The notes below the pieces were generated by a model. It did not search any database. It was not told the origin of the DNA and worked only from the letters and a program-made list of their open reading frames with translations. Below, piece by piece: positions 10,170-18,643 of a stretch of 64,000 nucleotides of DNA. The stretch is from contig CAURGH010000007.1 in the NCBI GenBank assembly GCA_963524305.1, positions 26,901 through 90,900 on the forward strand. Direction: 5' to 3'. The position numbers and the translations under genes were made by a program. The stretch is from JABCPH02 sp963524305. Its GTDB lineage: Bacteria; Fusobacteriota; Fusobacteriia; Fusobacteriales; Leptotrichiaceae. Numbering within the stretch: position 1 is the stretch's first letter; every line of letters begins with the position of its first letter.

Positions 10170-11099
10170 TTGAAAACAATATTTATGGGAACCCCAGAAT
10201 TTGCAATACCAAGCTTAAAAGTAGTTTTCCAAAATACAGATTTAAAATTAATTTTTACAAAGGAAGACAAGCGTAATGCAAGAGGCAACAAAATTATTTA
10301 TTCACCTGTAAAACAGTTTGGATTGGATAATGATATCGAAGTTATTCAGCCTAAAAGAATGAAAGATGAAGAAGTGATTGCTAAAATAAAAGAGATAAAC
10401 CCAGATTTAATAATAGTTGTGGCATATGGGAAAATTTTACCAAAAGAAATTATTGATATTCCTAAATATGGGATTATAAATGTGCATTCTTCGTTGTTAC
10501 CAAAATATAGAGGTGCTTCACCGATTCATTCTGCGATTTTGAATGGAGATAAGGAGTCTGGAGTAAGTATTATGTATATCGAGGAAGGCTTGGATTCTGG
10601 AGATGTGATTTTGAAGGAAACTTGTGAGATTACAGAAGATGATACGCTTGGTACTTTGCACGATAGATTAAAGGAATTAGGTGCAATTGGATTGGAAAAG
10701 GCTTTAAAATTGATTGAAGCGGAAGAAGTGAAAGCAGAAAAACAAGATGATTCAAAAGCGACTTTTGTCAGACCAATTACGAAAGAACAGGCAAAAATTG
10801 ATTGGAATAGCACAAAAGAAGTGATTTTTAATCAAATTAGAGGGTTGAATCCTTTTCCAGGAGCATACACTCATAATGAAAAAAATGAAAATATAAAAAT
10901 ATATAAGAGTGAGAAACTTGAAAAAGAATATGATGGAGAAAATGGGACAGTTGTGGAAATGACGAAAAAAGGGCCTGTTATAAAAGTGGCTAATGGTGGA
11001 TTAAGATTGTTAGAAATAAAATTTGAAGGGAAAAAACTTCAAAGTGGAGCAGATGTTGTAAATGGTAGAAAAATGGCAGTAGGAGAGAAATTATTCTAA
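10170..11099 (+). CDS. fmt: Methionyl-tRNA formyltransferase
   Basis: Fmt formylates initiator Met-tRNA using 10-formyl-tetrahydrofolate. The N-terminal domain has the family start FMGTPEFAIPSL and the catalytic block VHSSLLPKYRGASPIH; the C-terminal tRNA-binding domain begins near residue 205. The length of 309 residues is normal. The start is TTG, chosen because an AAGGAGGAG ribosome binding site lies at the right distance and the protein then begins at the conserved KTIFMGTPEF. It follows def and is close to folD, which helps supply its one-carbon donor. Confidence 0.95.
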   Translation: MKTIFMGTPEFAIPSLKVVFQNTDLKLIFTKEDKRNARGNKIIYSPVKQFGLDNDIEVIQPKRMKDEEVIAKIKEINPDLIIVVAYGKILPKEIIDIPKYGIINVHSSLLPKYRGASPIHSAILNGDKESGVSIMYIEEGLDSGDVILKETCEITEDDTLGTLHDRLKELGAIGLEKALKLIEAEEVKAEKQDDSKATFVRPITKEQAKIDWNSTKEVIFNQIRGLNPFPGAYTHNEKNENIKIYKSEKLEKEYDGENGTVVEMTKKGPVIKVANGGLRLLEIKFEGKKLQSGADVVNGRKMAVGEKLF

Positions 11100-11131
11100 A
11101 AATTATTTTAGAAAAAATATAAAAAGAAATA

Positions 11132-11164
11132 CCTAAAGTAAAAAAATTAAGTATTTTAGGAGGG
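11132..11164 (+). promoter_or_regulatory. Hairpin overlapping the rex ribosome binding site
   Basis: CCTAAAGTA (11132-11140) can pair with TATTTTAGG (11152-11160) through a 9-bp stem with one G-U pair. The 3' arm covers the first bases of the AGGAGGG ribosome binding site of rex at 11158-11164. The stem is AT-rich and its effect is unproven. Confidence 0.35.
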
Positions 11165-11167
11165 AAA

Positions 11168-11839
11168 ATGGGACTAAAATTAAAAAAATTGGATATATCA
11201 GACAGAGTCGTTCAAAGATTGACAGAATATTTGTCAATATTAAAAGAAGTTAGCAAGAGTGATAATGAAATAAATTCTATAGAATTATCGAAAATTATGA
11301 ACACTACATCAGCGCAAGTGAGAAAAGATTTGTCGACTTTTGGAGAGTTTGGAGTTAGAGGAAGAGGCTATGATGTAAGTAAATTAATCGAGATAATCGA
11401 AGGAATTTTGGGAATAAATGTAGTAAACAATATTATTGTAGTTGGGCATGGAAAAATGGGAGAAATGATTGCTTCAAATGGTAGAGTCTTAGGGAAAGGA
11501 TTCAAAATTGTAGGAATTTTTGATAAGGATCCAAATAAAATTGGGAAAGAAGTGTCAGATAACTTGGTAGTACAAGATGTGGAAAATATAGGCGAATTCT
11601 TGAAAAATACAACTTTAAAAGTAGAAACAGCTATTTTGGCAGTTGTAAAGGAACAAGCTCAAATAGCGGCAAATAACCTTATTAAAAATGGGATAAAGGC
11701 GATCTTAAATATGACAACATATAAATTAGAAGTTGATGATAATATAACCGTTATAAATATGGATATATCTGCAAAATTGCAAGAATTAAACTTTTGGAGA
11801 ATTTTAAATTCTATAAATATTGAAGAGGAGACTGAATGA
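11168..11839 (+). CDS. rex: Redox-sensing transcriptional repressor Rex
   Basis: Rex represses fermentation and respiration genes and leaves DNA when NADH rises. The 223-residue protein has the N-terminal winged helix (RLTEYLSILKEV, then TSAQVRKDLSTFGEFG, a Rex hallmark) and a C-terminal Rossmann fold. Its nucleotide loop reads VVGHGKMGEMIA rather than the more usual GxGNLG, a modest deviation. The last helix has FWRILN, which in known Rex dimers contributes to domain swapping. Its stop overlaps the folD start, so the two are probably translated together. Confidence 0.93.
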   Translation: MGLKLKKLDISDRVVQRLTEYLSILKEVSKSDNEINSIELSKIMNTTSAQVRKDLSTFGEFGVRGRGYDVSKLIEIIEGILGINVVNNIIVVGHGKMGEMIASNGRVLGKGFKIVGIFDKDPNKIGKEVSDNLVVQDVENIGEFLKNTTLKVETAILAVVKEQAQIAANNLIKNGIKAILNMTTYKLEVDDNITVINMDISAKLQELNFWRILNSINIEEETE

Positions 11840-12687
11840 TAATAATTGATGGAAAAGAATTTTCAAAAAAGATTTTAGAAGAAATTTCTAACGAGCAAAA
11901 AGAAATTGTAGAGAGAAAAAATGTAAGACCAGCGGGATTGGCTGTTATTATTGTTGGAGAAAATCCAGCTTCTCAAGTTTATGTGAGAAATAAAACTAGA
12001 ACTTGTGAAAAAGTGGGATTCTATTCAGAAACTATAAAATTGGAAGAAAATATTTCAGAAAATGATTTGATTAAAAAAATTGAAGAATTGAATGAAAATG
12101 ATAAAATAGACGGAATATTAGTGCAACTTCCATTGCCAAAACATATTGATGAGTTAAAGGTAATTAATTCTATTAAACCAGAAAAAGATGTAGATGGATT
12201 CAGCAACGTAAATGTTGGAAAAATGGTTATTGGAGATGAAAGTGGATTTTTATCGTGTACACCTTATGGAATTATGCAGTTATTGGAAGGTTATGACATT
12301 GATGTGGATGGAAAAGATGTTGTTGTTGTTGGAAGAAGTAATATTGTTGGAAAACCAATGGCAATAATGTTGATTCAAAAAGGTGCAACAGTTCAAGTTT
12401 GTAATTCGAGAACAAAAGATTTGAGTAAAAAATTGAAAAAAGCTGATATAATAGTGGTAGCAGTTGGTGTTCCAAGAATGATAAAAGCTGATGATGTTAA
12501 AGAAAATGTTGTTGTTATTGATGTTGGTATAAATAGAGTAGATGGGAAATTGTGTGGAGATGTTGATTATGAAGACGTAGCATCAAAAGCATCTTATATC
12601 ACGCCAGTTCCTGGAGGAGTGGGACCAATGACGATAGCAAGTTTGATAAAAAATACGTTTATTTCTTATCAAAGAAAAATTTATTAA
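11836..12687 (+). CDS. folD: Methylenetetrahydrofolate dehydrogenase/cyclohydrolase
   Basis: FolD interconverts methylene-, methenyl- and formyl-tetrahydrofolate and so feeds purine synthesis and Fmt. Diagnostic motifs are YVRNKTRTCEKVGF with the catalytic Lys, DGILVQLPLPKH and the C-terminal PGGVGPMTIASLIKN. The Rossmann part has VVVVGRSNIVGKPM. The length of 283 residues is typical. The ATG overlaps the rex TGA by 4 bases (ATGA), indicating translational coupling. Confidence 0.96.
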   Translation: MIIIDGKEFSKKILEEISNEQKEIVERKNVRPAGLAVIIVGENPASQVYVRNKTRTCEKVGFYSETIKLEENISENDLIKKIEELNENDKIDGILVQLPLPKHIDELKVINSIKPEKDVDGFSNVNVGKMVIGDESGFLSCTPYGIMQLLEGYDIDVDGKDVVVVGRSNIVGKPMAIMLIQKGATVQVCNSRTKDLSKKLKKADIIVVAVGVPRMIKADDVKENVVVIDVGINRVDGKLCGDVDYEDVASKASYITPVPGGVGPMTIASLIKNTFISYQRKIY

Positions 12688-12714
12688 AATTTTTAAACAA
12701 AGCCTTTTTTGTTT

Positions 12715-12735
12715 CTTTTTGTGGCTAACAAAAAG
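12715..12735. repeat. Short intergenic inverted repeat (copy 2)
   Basis: CTTTTTGT (12715-12722) and ACAAAAAG (12728-12735) form a perfect 8-bp stem with a 5-base loop. It resembles the hairpin at 10121-10146 in sequence and in position, just upstream of a gene's ribosome binding site. No T-run follows, so a terminator on + is unlikely. Confidence 0.5.
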
Positions 12736-12767
12736 TAATATAAATAATTTTTAGGAGGAAAAATATA

Positions 12768-13250
12768 GTGAAAGATAAAATTAAATTTATAAAAGAGTTA
12801 GCAGAAAGCATGAATGAAAATAAGATTGAAACTGTAAAATATGAAGAGGCAAGTTTTGAAATTCAATTAAGTAAAAAGAAAAAAGAGAGAAATATAATTG
12901 TTAATGGTGGAGGAGTTGCACCAGTACAGTATTCTCAAGCAGCATCTGTACAACAAGAAGTTGAAAGTGAAGAAACTGTTAATGAGGCAGCATCATCACC
13001 AGCAGAAGAAATTACTGGAACTGAAATTGTTTCGCCAATGGTTGGAACTTTTTATGATTCAGCATCACCTACATCAGAACCATTTATTAAAGAGGGAGAT
13101 ACTGTTACAGAAGGTCAAACAATTTGTATTGTTGAAGCAATGAAATTAATGAATGAAGTAAAATCTACAGTAAATGGAAAAGTGAAAAAGATATTTGTAA
13201 AAAATGGAGATGCAATTAAAAAAGGTCAGACAATAGCGATTATTGGATAA
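12768..13250 (+). CDS. accB: Biotin carboxyl carrier protein (AccB-like)
   Basis: This is a 160-residue biotin carrier. The C-terminal biotinyl domain (about residues 85-160) has the EAMKLMNE motif with Lys126 as the biotin site. An Ala/Glu/Ser linker precedes it, and the N-terminal helix (IKFIKELAESMNEN) is AccB-like. It would carry carboxyl groups for acetyl-CoA carboxylase, but no accC, accA or accD is in the window, so a role in a biotin-dependent decarboxylase is not excluded. The start is GTG with an AGGAGG ribosome binding site. Confidence 0.82.
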   Translation: MKDKIKFIKELAESMNENKIETVKYEEASFEIQLSKKKKERNIIVNGGGVAPVQYSQAASVQQEVESEETVNEAASSPAEEITGTEIVSPMVGTFYDSASPTSEPFIKEGDTVTEGQTICIVEAMKLMNEVKSTVNGKVKKIFVKNGDAIKKGQTIAIIG

Positions 13251-13271
13251 TTGAGGAAGGAGATTTGTGAG

Positions 13272-14594
13272 TTGGAAGAAAAGAGGATTTGGATGGAAAT
13301 CATCTTATTAGTTGTTATGCTATTTTTATCAGCATTTTTAGTAGCAGCTGAAACAGCATTAAGTTCGTTAAAAAAAATCCATATGAAAGGCAATGAAACT
13401 TCAAAAAGTCAAAAAGATACAGAAGAATTATTGAATATTTGGATAAAAAATCCAAATGAGCTTTTGACGACACTTTTGCTTTGTAAGACAATAGCGTATT
13501 TGCTTTTAATTGGAACAATGATAAGAATTTCTAAAGATGTATATAAAATATATGAATTAAATATGTCGAAAAAGATATATTATTCAATTGCGTTTGCATT
13601 GATATGTACAGTAGTAGTTTTATTTGTTGAATTATTTTCGAGAGCAATAGCTAAAAGTAAGGTTTACAAAATTTCAAAATTTACAATAGTTCCGTTGAAT
13701 ACTCTAAGAGTGATATTAAGACCATTAATATTAATTTTTATTCAGATTTCAAAAGGAATGATGAAACTATTTAAAATAAATACTAGTTCTCAAATATTTA
13801 AAATAACGGAAGATGATATAATTACTTATATTAAAGAAGGTACTGAAAGTGGAGCGATTGAAGAAGGCGAAGAAGAAATGTTACATAGCATTTTTGAGTT
13901 TTCTGACACAGCAGTAAAGGAAATTTTGACACCAAGAAGAGATATATTTGCTATAGAGGCTGAAAAAGAGCTTGGAGAAGTGATAGATGAGATTTTTGAG
14001 CAAGAATTTTCAAGAATACCAATTTACAGTGAAACCATTGATAAAATTGTAGGAATTGTTCATATAAAGGATTTATTGGAATATATAAAAGATCAAAACC
14101 TACATTTGAAAATGAAAGATTTGATGAAAGATGTCTATTTTGTTCCTGCGACAAAAACGTTGCTTGAATTGCTAGAGGAATTTAGAGAGAAACAATCTCA
14201 CATGGCCGTAATAATTGATGAGTATGGTGGAACATTAGGAATTGTTACGATTGAAGACCTTTTGGAAGAAATTGTTGGAGAGATTCGTGATGAATTTGAC
14301 CAGGAAGAAGAGAACATTCAACAGGTGACAGATAAAATTTATGATTTGAAAGGTGATACTTTGATTGAGGAGATTAATTCGGAATTATCAGTAAATATAC
14401 CACTTTCAGAAGAGTATGATACGATTTCCGGATATTTTCAAGATAAATTAGGAAAAGTCGCTGAAATCTCTGATCACATAACAGGAGAAGGATATATTTT
14501 GAAAGTTATGGAAGTTGATAATATGAGAGTTGAGAAAATTAGAATAGTAATCACTGGAAAAGATGATGAGGAGAACGAAGATGGAAGAGATTAG
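13272..14594 (+). CDS. CNNM/CorC-type membrane protein with CBS domains (HlyC family)
   Basis: The N-terminus is a DUF21 membrane domain with about four hydrophobic segments (first: IILLVVMLFLSAFLVAAETA). A cytoplasmic CBS pair follows (start VKEILTPRRDIFAIE, second block MAVIIDEYGGTLGIVTIEDL) and then a CorC/HlyC transporter-associated domain. Members are linked to divalent cation transport or resistance; older haemolysin labels are not reliable. The frame is open to TTG 13251, but TTG 13272 lies 9 bases after AAGGAG. ATG 13293 after AAGAGG is an equally fair start. The 3' end overlaps the Nudix gene. Confidence 0.85.
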   Translation: MEEKRIWMEIILLVVMLFLSAFLVAAETALSSLKKIHMKGNETSKSQKDTEELLNIWIKNPNELLTTLLLCKTIAYLLLIGTMIRISKDVYKIYELNMSKKIYYSIAFALICTVVVLFVELFSRAIAKSKVYKISKFTIVPLNTLRVILRPLILIFIQISKGMMKLFKINTSSQIFKITEDDIITYIKEGTESGAIEEGEEEMLHSIFEFSDTAVKEILTPRRDIFAIEAEKELGEVIDEIFEQEFSRIPIYSETIDKIVGIVHIKDLLEYIKDQNLHLKMKDLMKDVYFVPATKTLLELLEEFREKQSHMAVIIDEYGGTLGIVTIEDLLEEIVGEIRDEFDQEEENIQQVTDKIYDLKGDTLIEEINSELSVNIPLSEEYDTISGYFQDKLGKVAEISDHITGEGYILKVMEVDNMRVEKIRIVITGKDDEENEDGRD

Positions 14595-15033
14595 GCCTAG
14601 AGTGAGAGTAGCAGGTGTATTGATTGAAAATGGAAAGATACTTTTGATACAACATCATAAGGAAAATAAAAAATACTGGCTAATACCTGGTGGTGGTGTA
14701 GACTGGGGAGAAAGTACTTCAGAAGCATTAATTAGGGAGTACAAGGAAGAGACAAATTTGGATATAGAAGTAGAAAGTTTTCTGTTTTTATCAGAAACAA
14801 TAGCACCTGATAAAAATAGACACGTTATAAATTTATATTTCAAAATAAAAAGAGCAGAAAATACTAAAAGTGAATTACATCTAGGGGACGAAGCAGTTTT
14901 GACAGATTTAAAATTTGTTGAAAAAGATGAAATTGAAAATATTCAATTATATCCGAATATAAAAGGTCAATTAATAAAGTTATTAAATAATGAACCAGTA
15001 ATTCCGTATTTGGGATTATTATGGGATAAATAA
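14581..15033 (+). CDS. Nudix hydrolase
   Basis: A small hydrolase of nucleoside diphosphate derivatives; the exact substrate cannot be told. The Nudix box is visible as GVDWGE..., then REYKEETNL, matching GX5EX7REUXEEXGU except that the last Gly is Asn. ATG 14581 is preferred to ATG 14563 because a GAGGAG ribosome binding site lies just before it and the next residues (RPRVRVAGVLIENGKILL) begin the fold. It overlaps the end of the upstream CBS protein gene by 14 bases and precedes apt by 15 bases. Confidence 0.87.
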   Translation: MEEIRPRVRVAGVLIENGKILLIQHHKENKKYWLIPGGGVDWGESTSEALIREYKEETNLDIEVESFLFLSETIAPDKNRHVINLYFKIKRAENTKSELHLGDEAVLTDLKFVEKDEIENIQLYPNIKGQLIKLLNNEPVIPYLGLLWDK

Positions 15034-15048
15034 GAATTAGGAGGATAA

Positions 15049-15579
15049 ATGACTACTCAAGAATTACAAGAAGTATCAAAATTATTAAGAACCATAGAGG
15101 ATTTTCCAGAAAAAGGAGTTATTTTTAGAGATATAACGACTGTTTTAAAAGATAAAAAAGGATTGCAAATTGTTATAAAAGATTTTACAGAAAGATATAA
15201 AGATCAAGGGATTGATTACGTTTTAGGTGCAGATGCGAGAGGATTTATTTTTGGAGCGGCGATTGCGTATAATATTAATGCAGGATTTGTTCCAGCTAGA
15301 AAACCTGGTAAATTGCCAGCTGACACTGTAAAAGTGGAATATGAATTGGAATATGGGAAAAATAGTATCGAAGTTCACAAAGACGCTATCGAAAAGGGAG
15401 CAAAAGTTTTAATCGTAGATGATTTGCTAGCGACAGGAGGAACTGCAGCAGCGATGGTAAAATTAATTGAAGATTTAAGTGCTGAAATATACGAATTAGC
15501 GTTTATGATTGAATTAGAAGATTTAAAAGGAAGAGAATTGTTACACGGAAATAAAGTTTATTCGCAATTAAAATATTAG
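15049..15579 (+). CDS. apt: Adenine phosphoribosyltransferase
   Basis: Apt salvages adenine to AMP with PRPP. The PRPP loop VLIVDDLLATGGTAAAM and the family block GADARGFIFGAAIAY are clear, and the N-terminus has the typical FPEKGVIFRDITTVLKD. It is 176 residues long, as usual. An AGGAGG site precedes the ATG. It is the last gene before a terminator. apt next to rel is a common arrangement and links purine salvage with (p)ppGpp control. Confidence 0.96.
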   Translation: MTTQELQEVSKLLRTIEDFPEKGVIFRDITTVLKDKKGLQIVIKDFTERYKDQGIDYVLGADARGFIFGAAIAYNINAGFVPARKPGKLPADTVKVEYELEYGKNSIEVHKDAIEKGAKVLIVDDLLATGGTAAAMVKLIEDLSAEIYELAFMIELEDLKGRELLHGNKVYSQLKY

Positions 15580-15587
15580 AAGGAACA

Positions 15588-15630
15588 GGGGATTTTTAAT
15601 AAGAGATTCTTATTTTAAATTCCCTTTTTT
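15588..15630 (+). terminator. Probable terminator after apt
   Basis: GGGATTTTTAATAAG and CTTATTTTAAATTCCC form a long, slightly imperfect stem, followed directly by a run of six T residues. It separates apt from rel. Confidence 0.7.
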
Positions 15631-15743
15631 GAGAATATATTAGGTTATTTTGATAATGAGAAAGTTTTATAAAATATATTTATCAATAAAAATAATATTT
15701 TTTCATTAAGAAATATCCTTAATTAAATTGCAGGAGGTAAATT

Positions 15744-16286
15744 ATGACTGAAGAAAAATTATTACAACAATTAATTGATAGAATAAAAGAAAATAATTTA
15801 GATGTTGATATTGAAAGAATTTCACAAGCGTTTATTTTGGCGAATGAATCTCATATTGGGCAAAAACGGAAAAGTGGAGAAGACTATATTTTGCATCCGA
15901 TTGAGGTAGCAGAAATACTGGTTGATATGAGAATGGATACGGATACTATTATTGCTGGAATTTTGCATGATGTTGTTGAAGATACGTTGATTACATTGCC
16001 TGACATTGAGTATATCTTTGGTGTTGATGTAAGAAAACTGGTTGATGGAGTTACAAAATTAAGAAATTTGCCAAGAACTGATAGTAAGAGAATTGAAAAT
16101 ATTAGAAAAATGGTCGTTGCAATGGCTGAAGATATTCGGGTTGTAATTATAAAATTAGCTGATAGACTGCATAATATGCGGACTTTGAAATATATGAAAC
16201 CTGAAAAGCAAATTGAGAAATCAAAGGAAACTATAGAAATTTACGCACCGATTGCTCATAGAATTGGGATGGCGAAGATAAAATGG
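15744..16286 (+). CDS. rel: Rel/SpoT (p)ppGpp enzyme, exon 1: hydrolase half
   Basis: These 181 codons encode the HD-type (p)ppGpp hydrolase region: GILHDVVEDT contains the HD pair and DRLHNMRTLKYM the conserved second block. The frame runs into the inserted element and stops at 16295 after two foreign codons (Asp-Arg). In Rel proteins the block YAPIAHRIGMAKIKW continues with ELEDISFRYLEP, and that continuation is found at 18808. Joining 16286 to 18808 gives one 717-residue protein, the normal Rel length. The gene has an AGGAGG ribosome binding site. If not spliced, this half would make a truncated hydrolase domain. Confidence 0.93.
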
Positions 16287-16880
16287 GATAGATAACTGTT
16301 ATTAAAAGTATATAAAAAACAAAAATATATATTAATAATTGTATAGAAAACCCCTATTTCAGTAGCAATGCTGAGATAGCTTGAATTTAAAACTAGGAAA
16401 CCCTAAAGAATTAGATAACTACAACATAACTGGAAACGGTAAGTGTGAACGTTGCGAAAGCAGAAAAAATATCTAAATATGAACTATGGTGAAATAAAAG
16501 CTATATATTTAATCAGTTATTGAGATGTGACATCTGATTATTTATATAGTCCTAAGGTTACGTTAAATATAAAAAATCAATAACATAGTATTTAACTATT
16601 ACAATGGGTGTTTAGTTACCAATCATCTAAGGATAGTTAAGTTATGATGAAGGTTCAACGACTAGGTGGTTGAGCCACCCTTTTAAAAAAAGATAACTAG
16701 AAAAAAAACTAGGAAAGTAAAACTGTAAGCAGATATATTGACACGGCTTTATATCAATGACAGAAGAAAAATATTCACAGCCTTAATTTTTTAAGGTTGA
16801 ACAAATAGTCTACGCTAATATGAAAATATTAGAAGTCTACCAGCAATGGAAAGACTGCTTTGATAGTTGCGTATCAAGGT
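16287..16880 (+). ncRNA. Group I intron catalytic core of the IStron
   Basis: No protein frame fits, but several group I hallmarks appear in the right order. GTTCAACGACTA (16653-16664) resembles the R element, and its GACTA (16660-16664) pairs with TAGTC at 16806-16810 inside an S-like ATAGTCTACG, giving P7. Directly after R, GGTGG (16665-16669) pairs with CCACC (16675-16679) as P8. Directly after S, CTAATAT and ATATTAG (16815-16832) form a 7-bp stem closed by a GAAA tetraloop, as expected for P9. A possible P1 joins TGGGATAG across the 5' junction (16284-16291) to CTATTTCA at 16354-16361. The splice sites were not fixed and the 3' limit is approximate. Confidence 0.85.
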
Positions 16881-16927
16881 GAATGCATAAAAAGTCTATA
16901 ATAAAATATAAAATAAACAATAAAATG

Positions 16928-16956
16928 TTGATTTTTGTATATTGTTATGCTATGCT
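16928..16956 (+). promoter_or_regulatory. Possible promoter of the IStron tnpA
   Basis: TTGATT, a 17-base spacer and TATGCT lie just upstream of the AAGGAG site and ATG of tnpA, downstream of the intron core. This would let the transposase genes be transcribed apart from rel. Confidence 0.45.
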
Positions 16957-16977
16957 AATATCAAGGAGTGATAAAAG

Positions 16978-17589
16978 ATGTTAAGTATAGGAAAATTTGC
17001 AAAATCTTTAGGAGTGAGTATTCAAACTCTAAGAAACTGGGATAAGGAAGGGAAATTAAAACCTACTTATGTTACAGAAAATGGATATAGATACTATTCC
17101 GAAGATTTACTAAATAAATTTAGAAATATCAAAAATGTTAATAAAATAAAGAAAAAAAATATATTATATGCAAGAGTGTCTACTAAGAATCAAAAAGATG
17201 ATTTAAATAGACAAATTGATAATCTAAAGCAATATGCTTATAGCAAAGGATATTCTTTTGAAATAATAACTGATATTGGAAGTGGAATAAATTATAAAAA
17301 AGAAGGTCTTTTAAAAATGATAAATTTAGTTGAATGTGGAGAAGTTGACAGAATAATTGTCTTATATAAAGACAGACTAATAAGATTTGGCTATGATTTA
17401 ATTGAATACATTTGCAAACTTAATGATACTAAAATAGAAATAGTAGATAATTCTACTATTTCTAAGGAACAGGAACTAACAGAAGATTTAATACAAATTA
17501 TAACTGTTTTTGCAAACAAACTGTATGGAGCAAGAAGCAAGAAAACAATTAATTTGATAAAGAGCGTAAAAGAAAATGCTGATAGGTAA
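16978..17589 (+). CDS. tnpA: IS607-type serine recombinase (transposase TnpA)
   Basis: The 203-residue protein starts with a MerR-like helix-turn-helix (IGKFAKSLGVSIQTLRNWDKEGKL). A resolvase-type catalytic domain follows, with the nucleophile Ser68 in YARVSTKNQ and downstream blocks DIGSGINYKKEGL and VDRIIVLYKDRLIRFG. It cuts and rejoins DNA through a covalent Ser-DNA bond and moves the element as a circle; IS607 enzymes use a GG core, which agrees with the junctions here. The frame is complete, with AAGGAG before the ATG, and its 3' end overlaps tnpB. Confidence 0.93.
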   Translation: MLSIGKFAKSLGVSIQTLRNWDKEGKLKPTYVTENGYRYYSEDLLNKFRNIKNVNKIKKKNILYARVSTKNQKDDLNRQIDNLKQYAYSKGYSFEIITDIGSGINYKKEGLLKMINLVECGEVDRIIVLYKDRLIRFGYDLIEYICKLNDTKIEIVDNSTISKEQELTEDLIQIITVFANKLYGARSKKTINLIKSVKENADR

Positions 17590-18643
17590 AAAAATCAGAA
17601 TAAAAACAACTCCTGAACTAGAAACATTATTTAGAAAATGTGCAGGTGTTGCAAGATTTTCTTATAATCTAATGATTAGTTTAAATAATAGTTCCCAAAA
17701 GTTTATTAAAGAGAGTGATGTGCGAAAATATGTTACGTGGTTAAAAAAGCAAGAAAATTACAGCTGGTTAAAAGAAGTTAGTGCTAATATCCCTAAACAG
17801 GCAATAAAAAACTGTGGGAAAGCATACTCCGATTATTTCAAAAAGTTAAGAGGAAAACCTAAATTTAAAAAGAAATTCAAAAATGACCGTTTCTATGTGA
17901 ATTATGAGAGCTTGAAAAAAACAAATTTAGGATTTAAAGCTGAAAAATTAGGAGAAATAAAAACTAGCGAACCATTACCTGAAGCCAAACAATATTATAA
18001 TCCGTATATTGTATATGACAATAAATACTGGTATCTAACATTTTCTATTGAAACAGAGTGTATAAAAGAGCAATTAAATGATTTTACACTTGGAATTGAT
18101 TTAGGAATAAAGCATTTTTCAGTAACATCACAAAATGAAATCATACCAAATATAAATAAGACTTTGACAATGAAAAAACTTTACAAGAAAATAAAAAGAT
18201 ACCAAAGAAAACTCACAAAGTGTTTAAAAAATAGTTTTAATAGAATTAAAGTTTTAAAACAGCTTAGGCGATTGTTTAGAAGACAAAAAAATATCAGAAA
18301 TAATCATATACATCAAGCAACTTCGTATTTGGTGAAAACCAAGCCAAGTAAAATAGTTGTTGAGTATTTGAGGGTTTCTAATATACTTAAAAATAAAAGA
18401 TTATCAAAAGCAATATCTGAAAGTGGATTTTATGAATTTAGAAGACAACTTGAATATAAATGTAAATTAAGAAATATTGAATTTATGTTAGCAGATACAT
18501 TTTTTCCAAGTAGTAAAAAATGTTCTAACTGCGGAAACATAAAAAAAGATTTAACATTGAAAGATAGAATATATAAATGTGATTGCTGTGGTCTTGAAAT
18601 AGATAGAGATTACAATGCAAGTATTAATTTAAGCAAATTATAA
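17576..18643 (+). CDS. tnpB: TnpB RNA-guided nuclease of the IStron
   Basis: A complete 355-residue TnpB. The RuvC catalytic residues are in place: Asp175 in GIDLGIKHF, Glu263 in IVVEYL and the Asp of the DRDYNAS motif (343-345). Between them are the zinc-ribbon cysteines (KKCSNCGN and CDCCG). The N-terminus (TPELETLFRKCAGVARFSYNLM) is the usual OrfB helix-turn-helix part. TnpB proteins are guided by a right-end RNA to cut the empty donor site, which helps the transposon persist. Here the empty site is the intact rel allele. ATG 17576 overlaps tnpA by 14 bases. Confidence 0.92.
   Translation: MLIGKKIRIKTTPELETLFRKCAGVARFSYNLMISLNNSSQKFIKESDVRKYVTWLKKQENYSWLKEVSANIPKQAIKNCGKAYSDYFKKLRGKPKFKKKFKNDRFYVNYESLKKTNLGFKAEKLGEIKTSEPLPEAKQYYNPYIVYDNKYWYLTFSIETECIKEQLNDFTLGIDLGIKHFSVTSQNEIIPNINKTLTMKKLYKKIKRYQRKLTKCLKNSFNRIKVLKQLRRLFRRQKNIRNNHIHQATSYLVKTKPSKIVVEYLRVSNILKNKRLSKAISESGFYEFRRQLEYKCKLRNIEFMLADTFFPSSKKCSNCGNIKKDLTLKDRIYKCDCCGLEIDRDYNASINLSKL

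Noticed and set aside
16549..16562. GTCCTAAGGTTACG in the intron resembles the 23S rRNA helix 69-70 region
   Set aside because: The exact match is only 10 bases, which is expected by chance in a segment of this length; no rRNA context follows.
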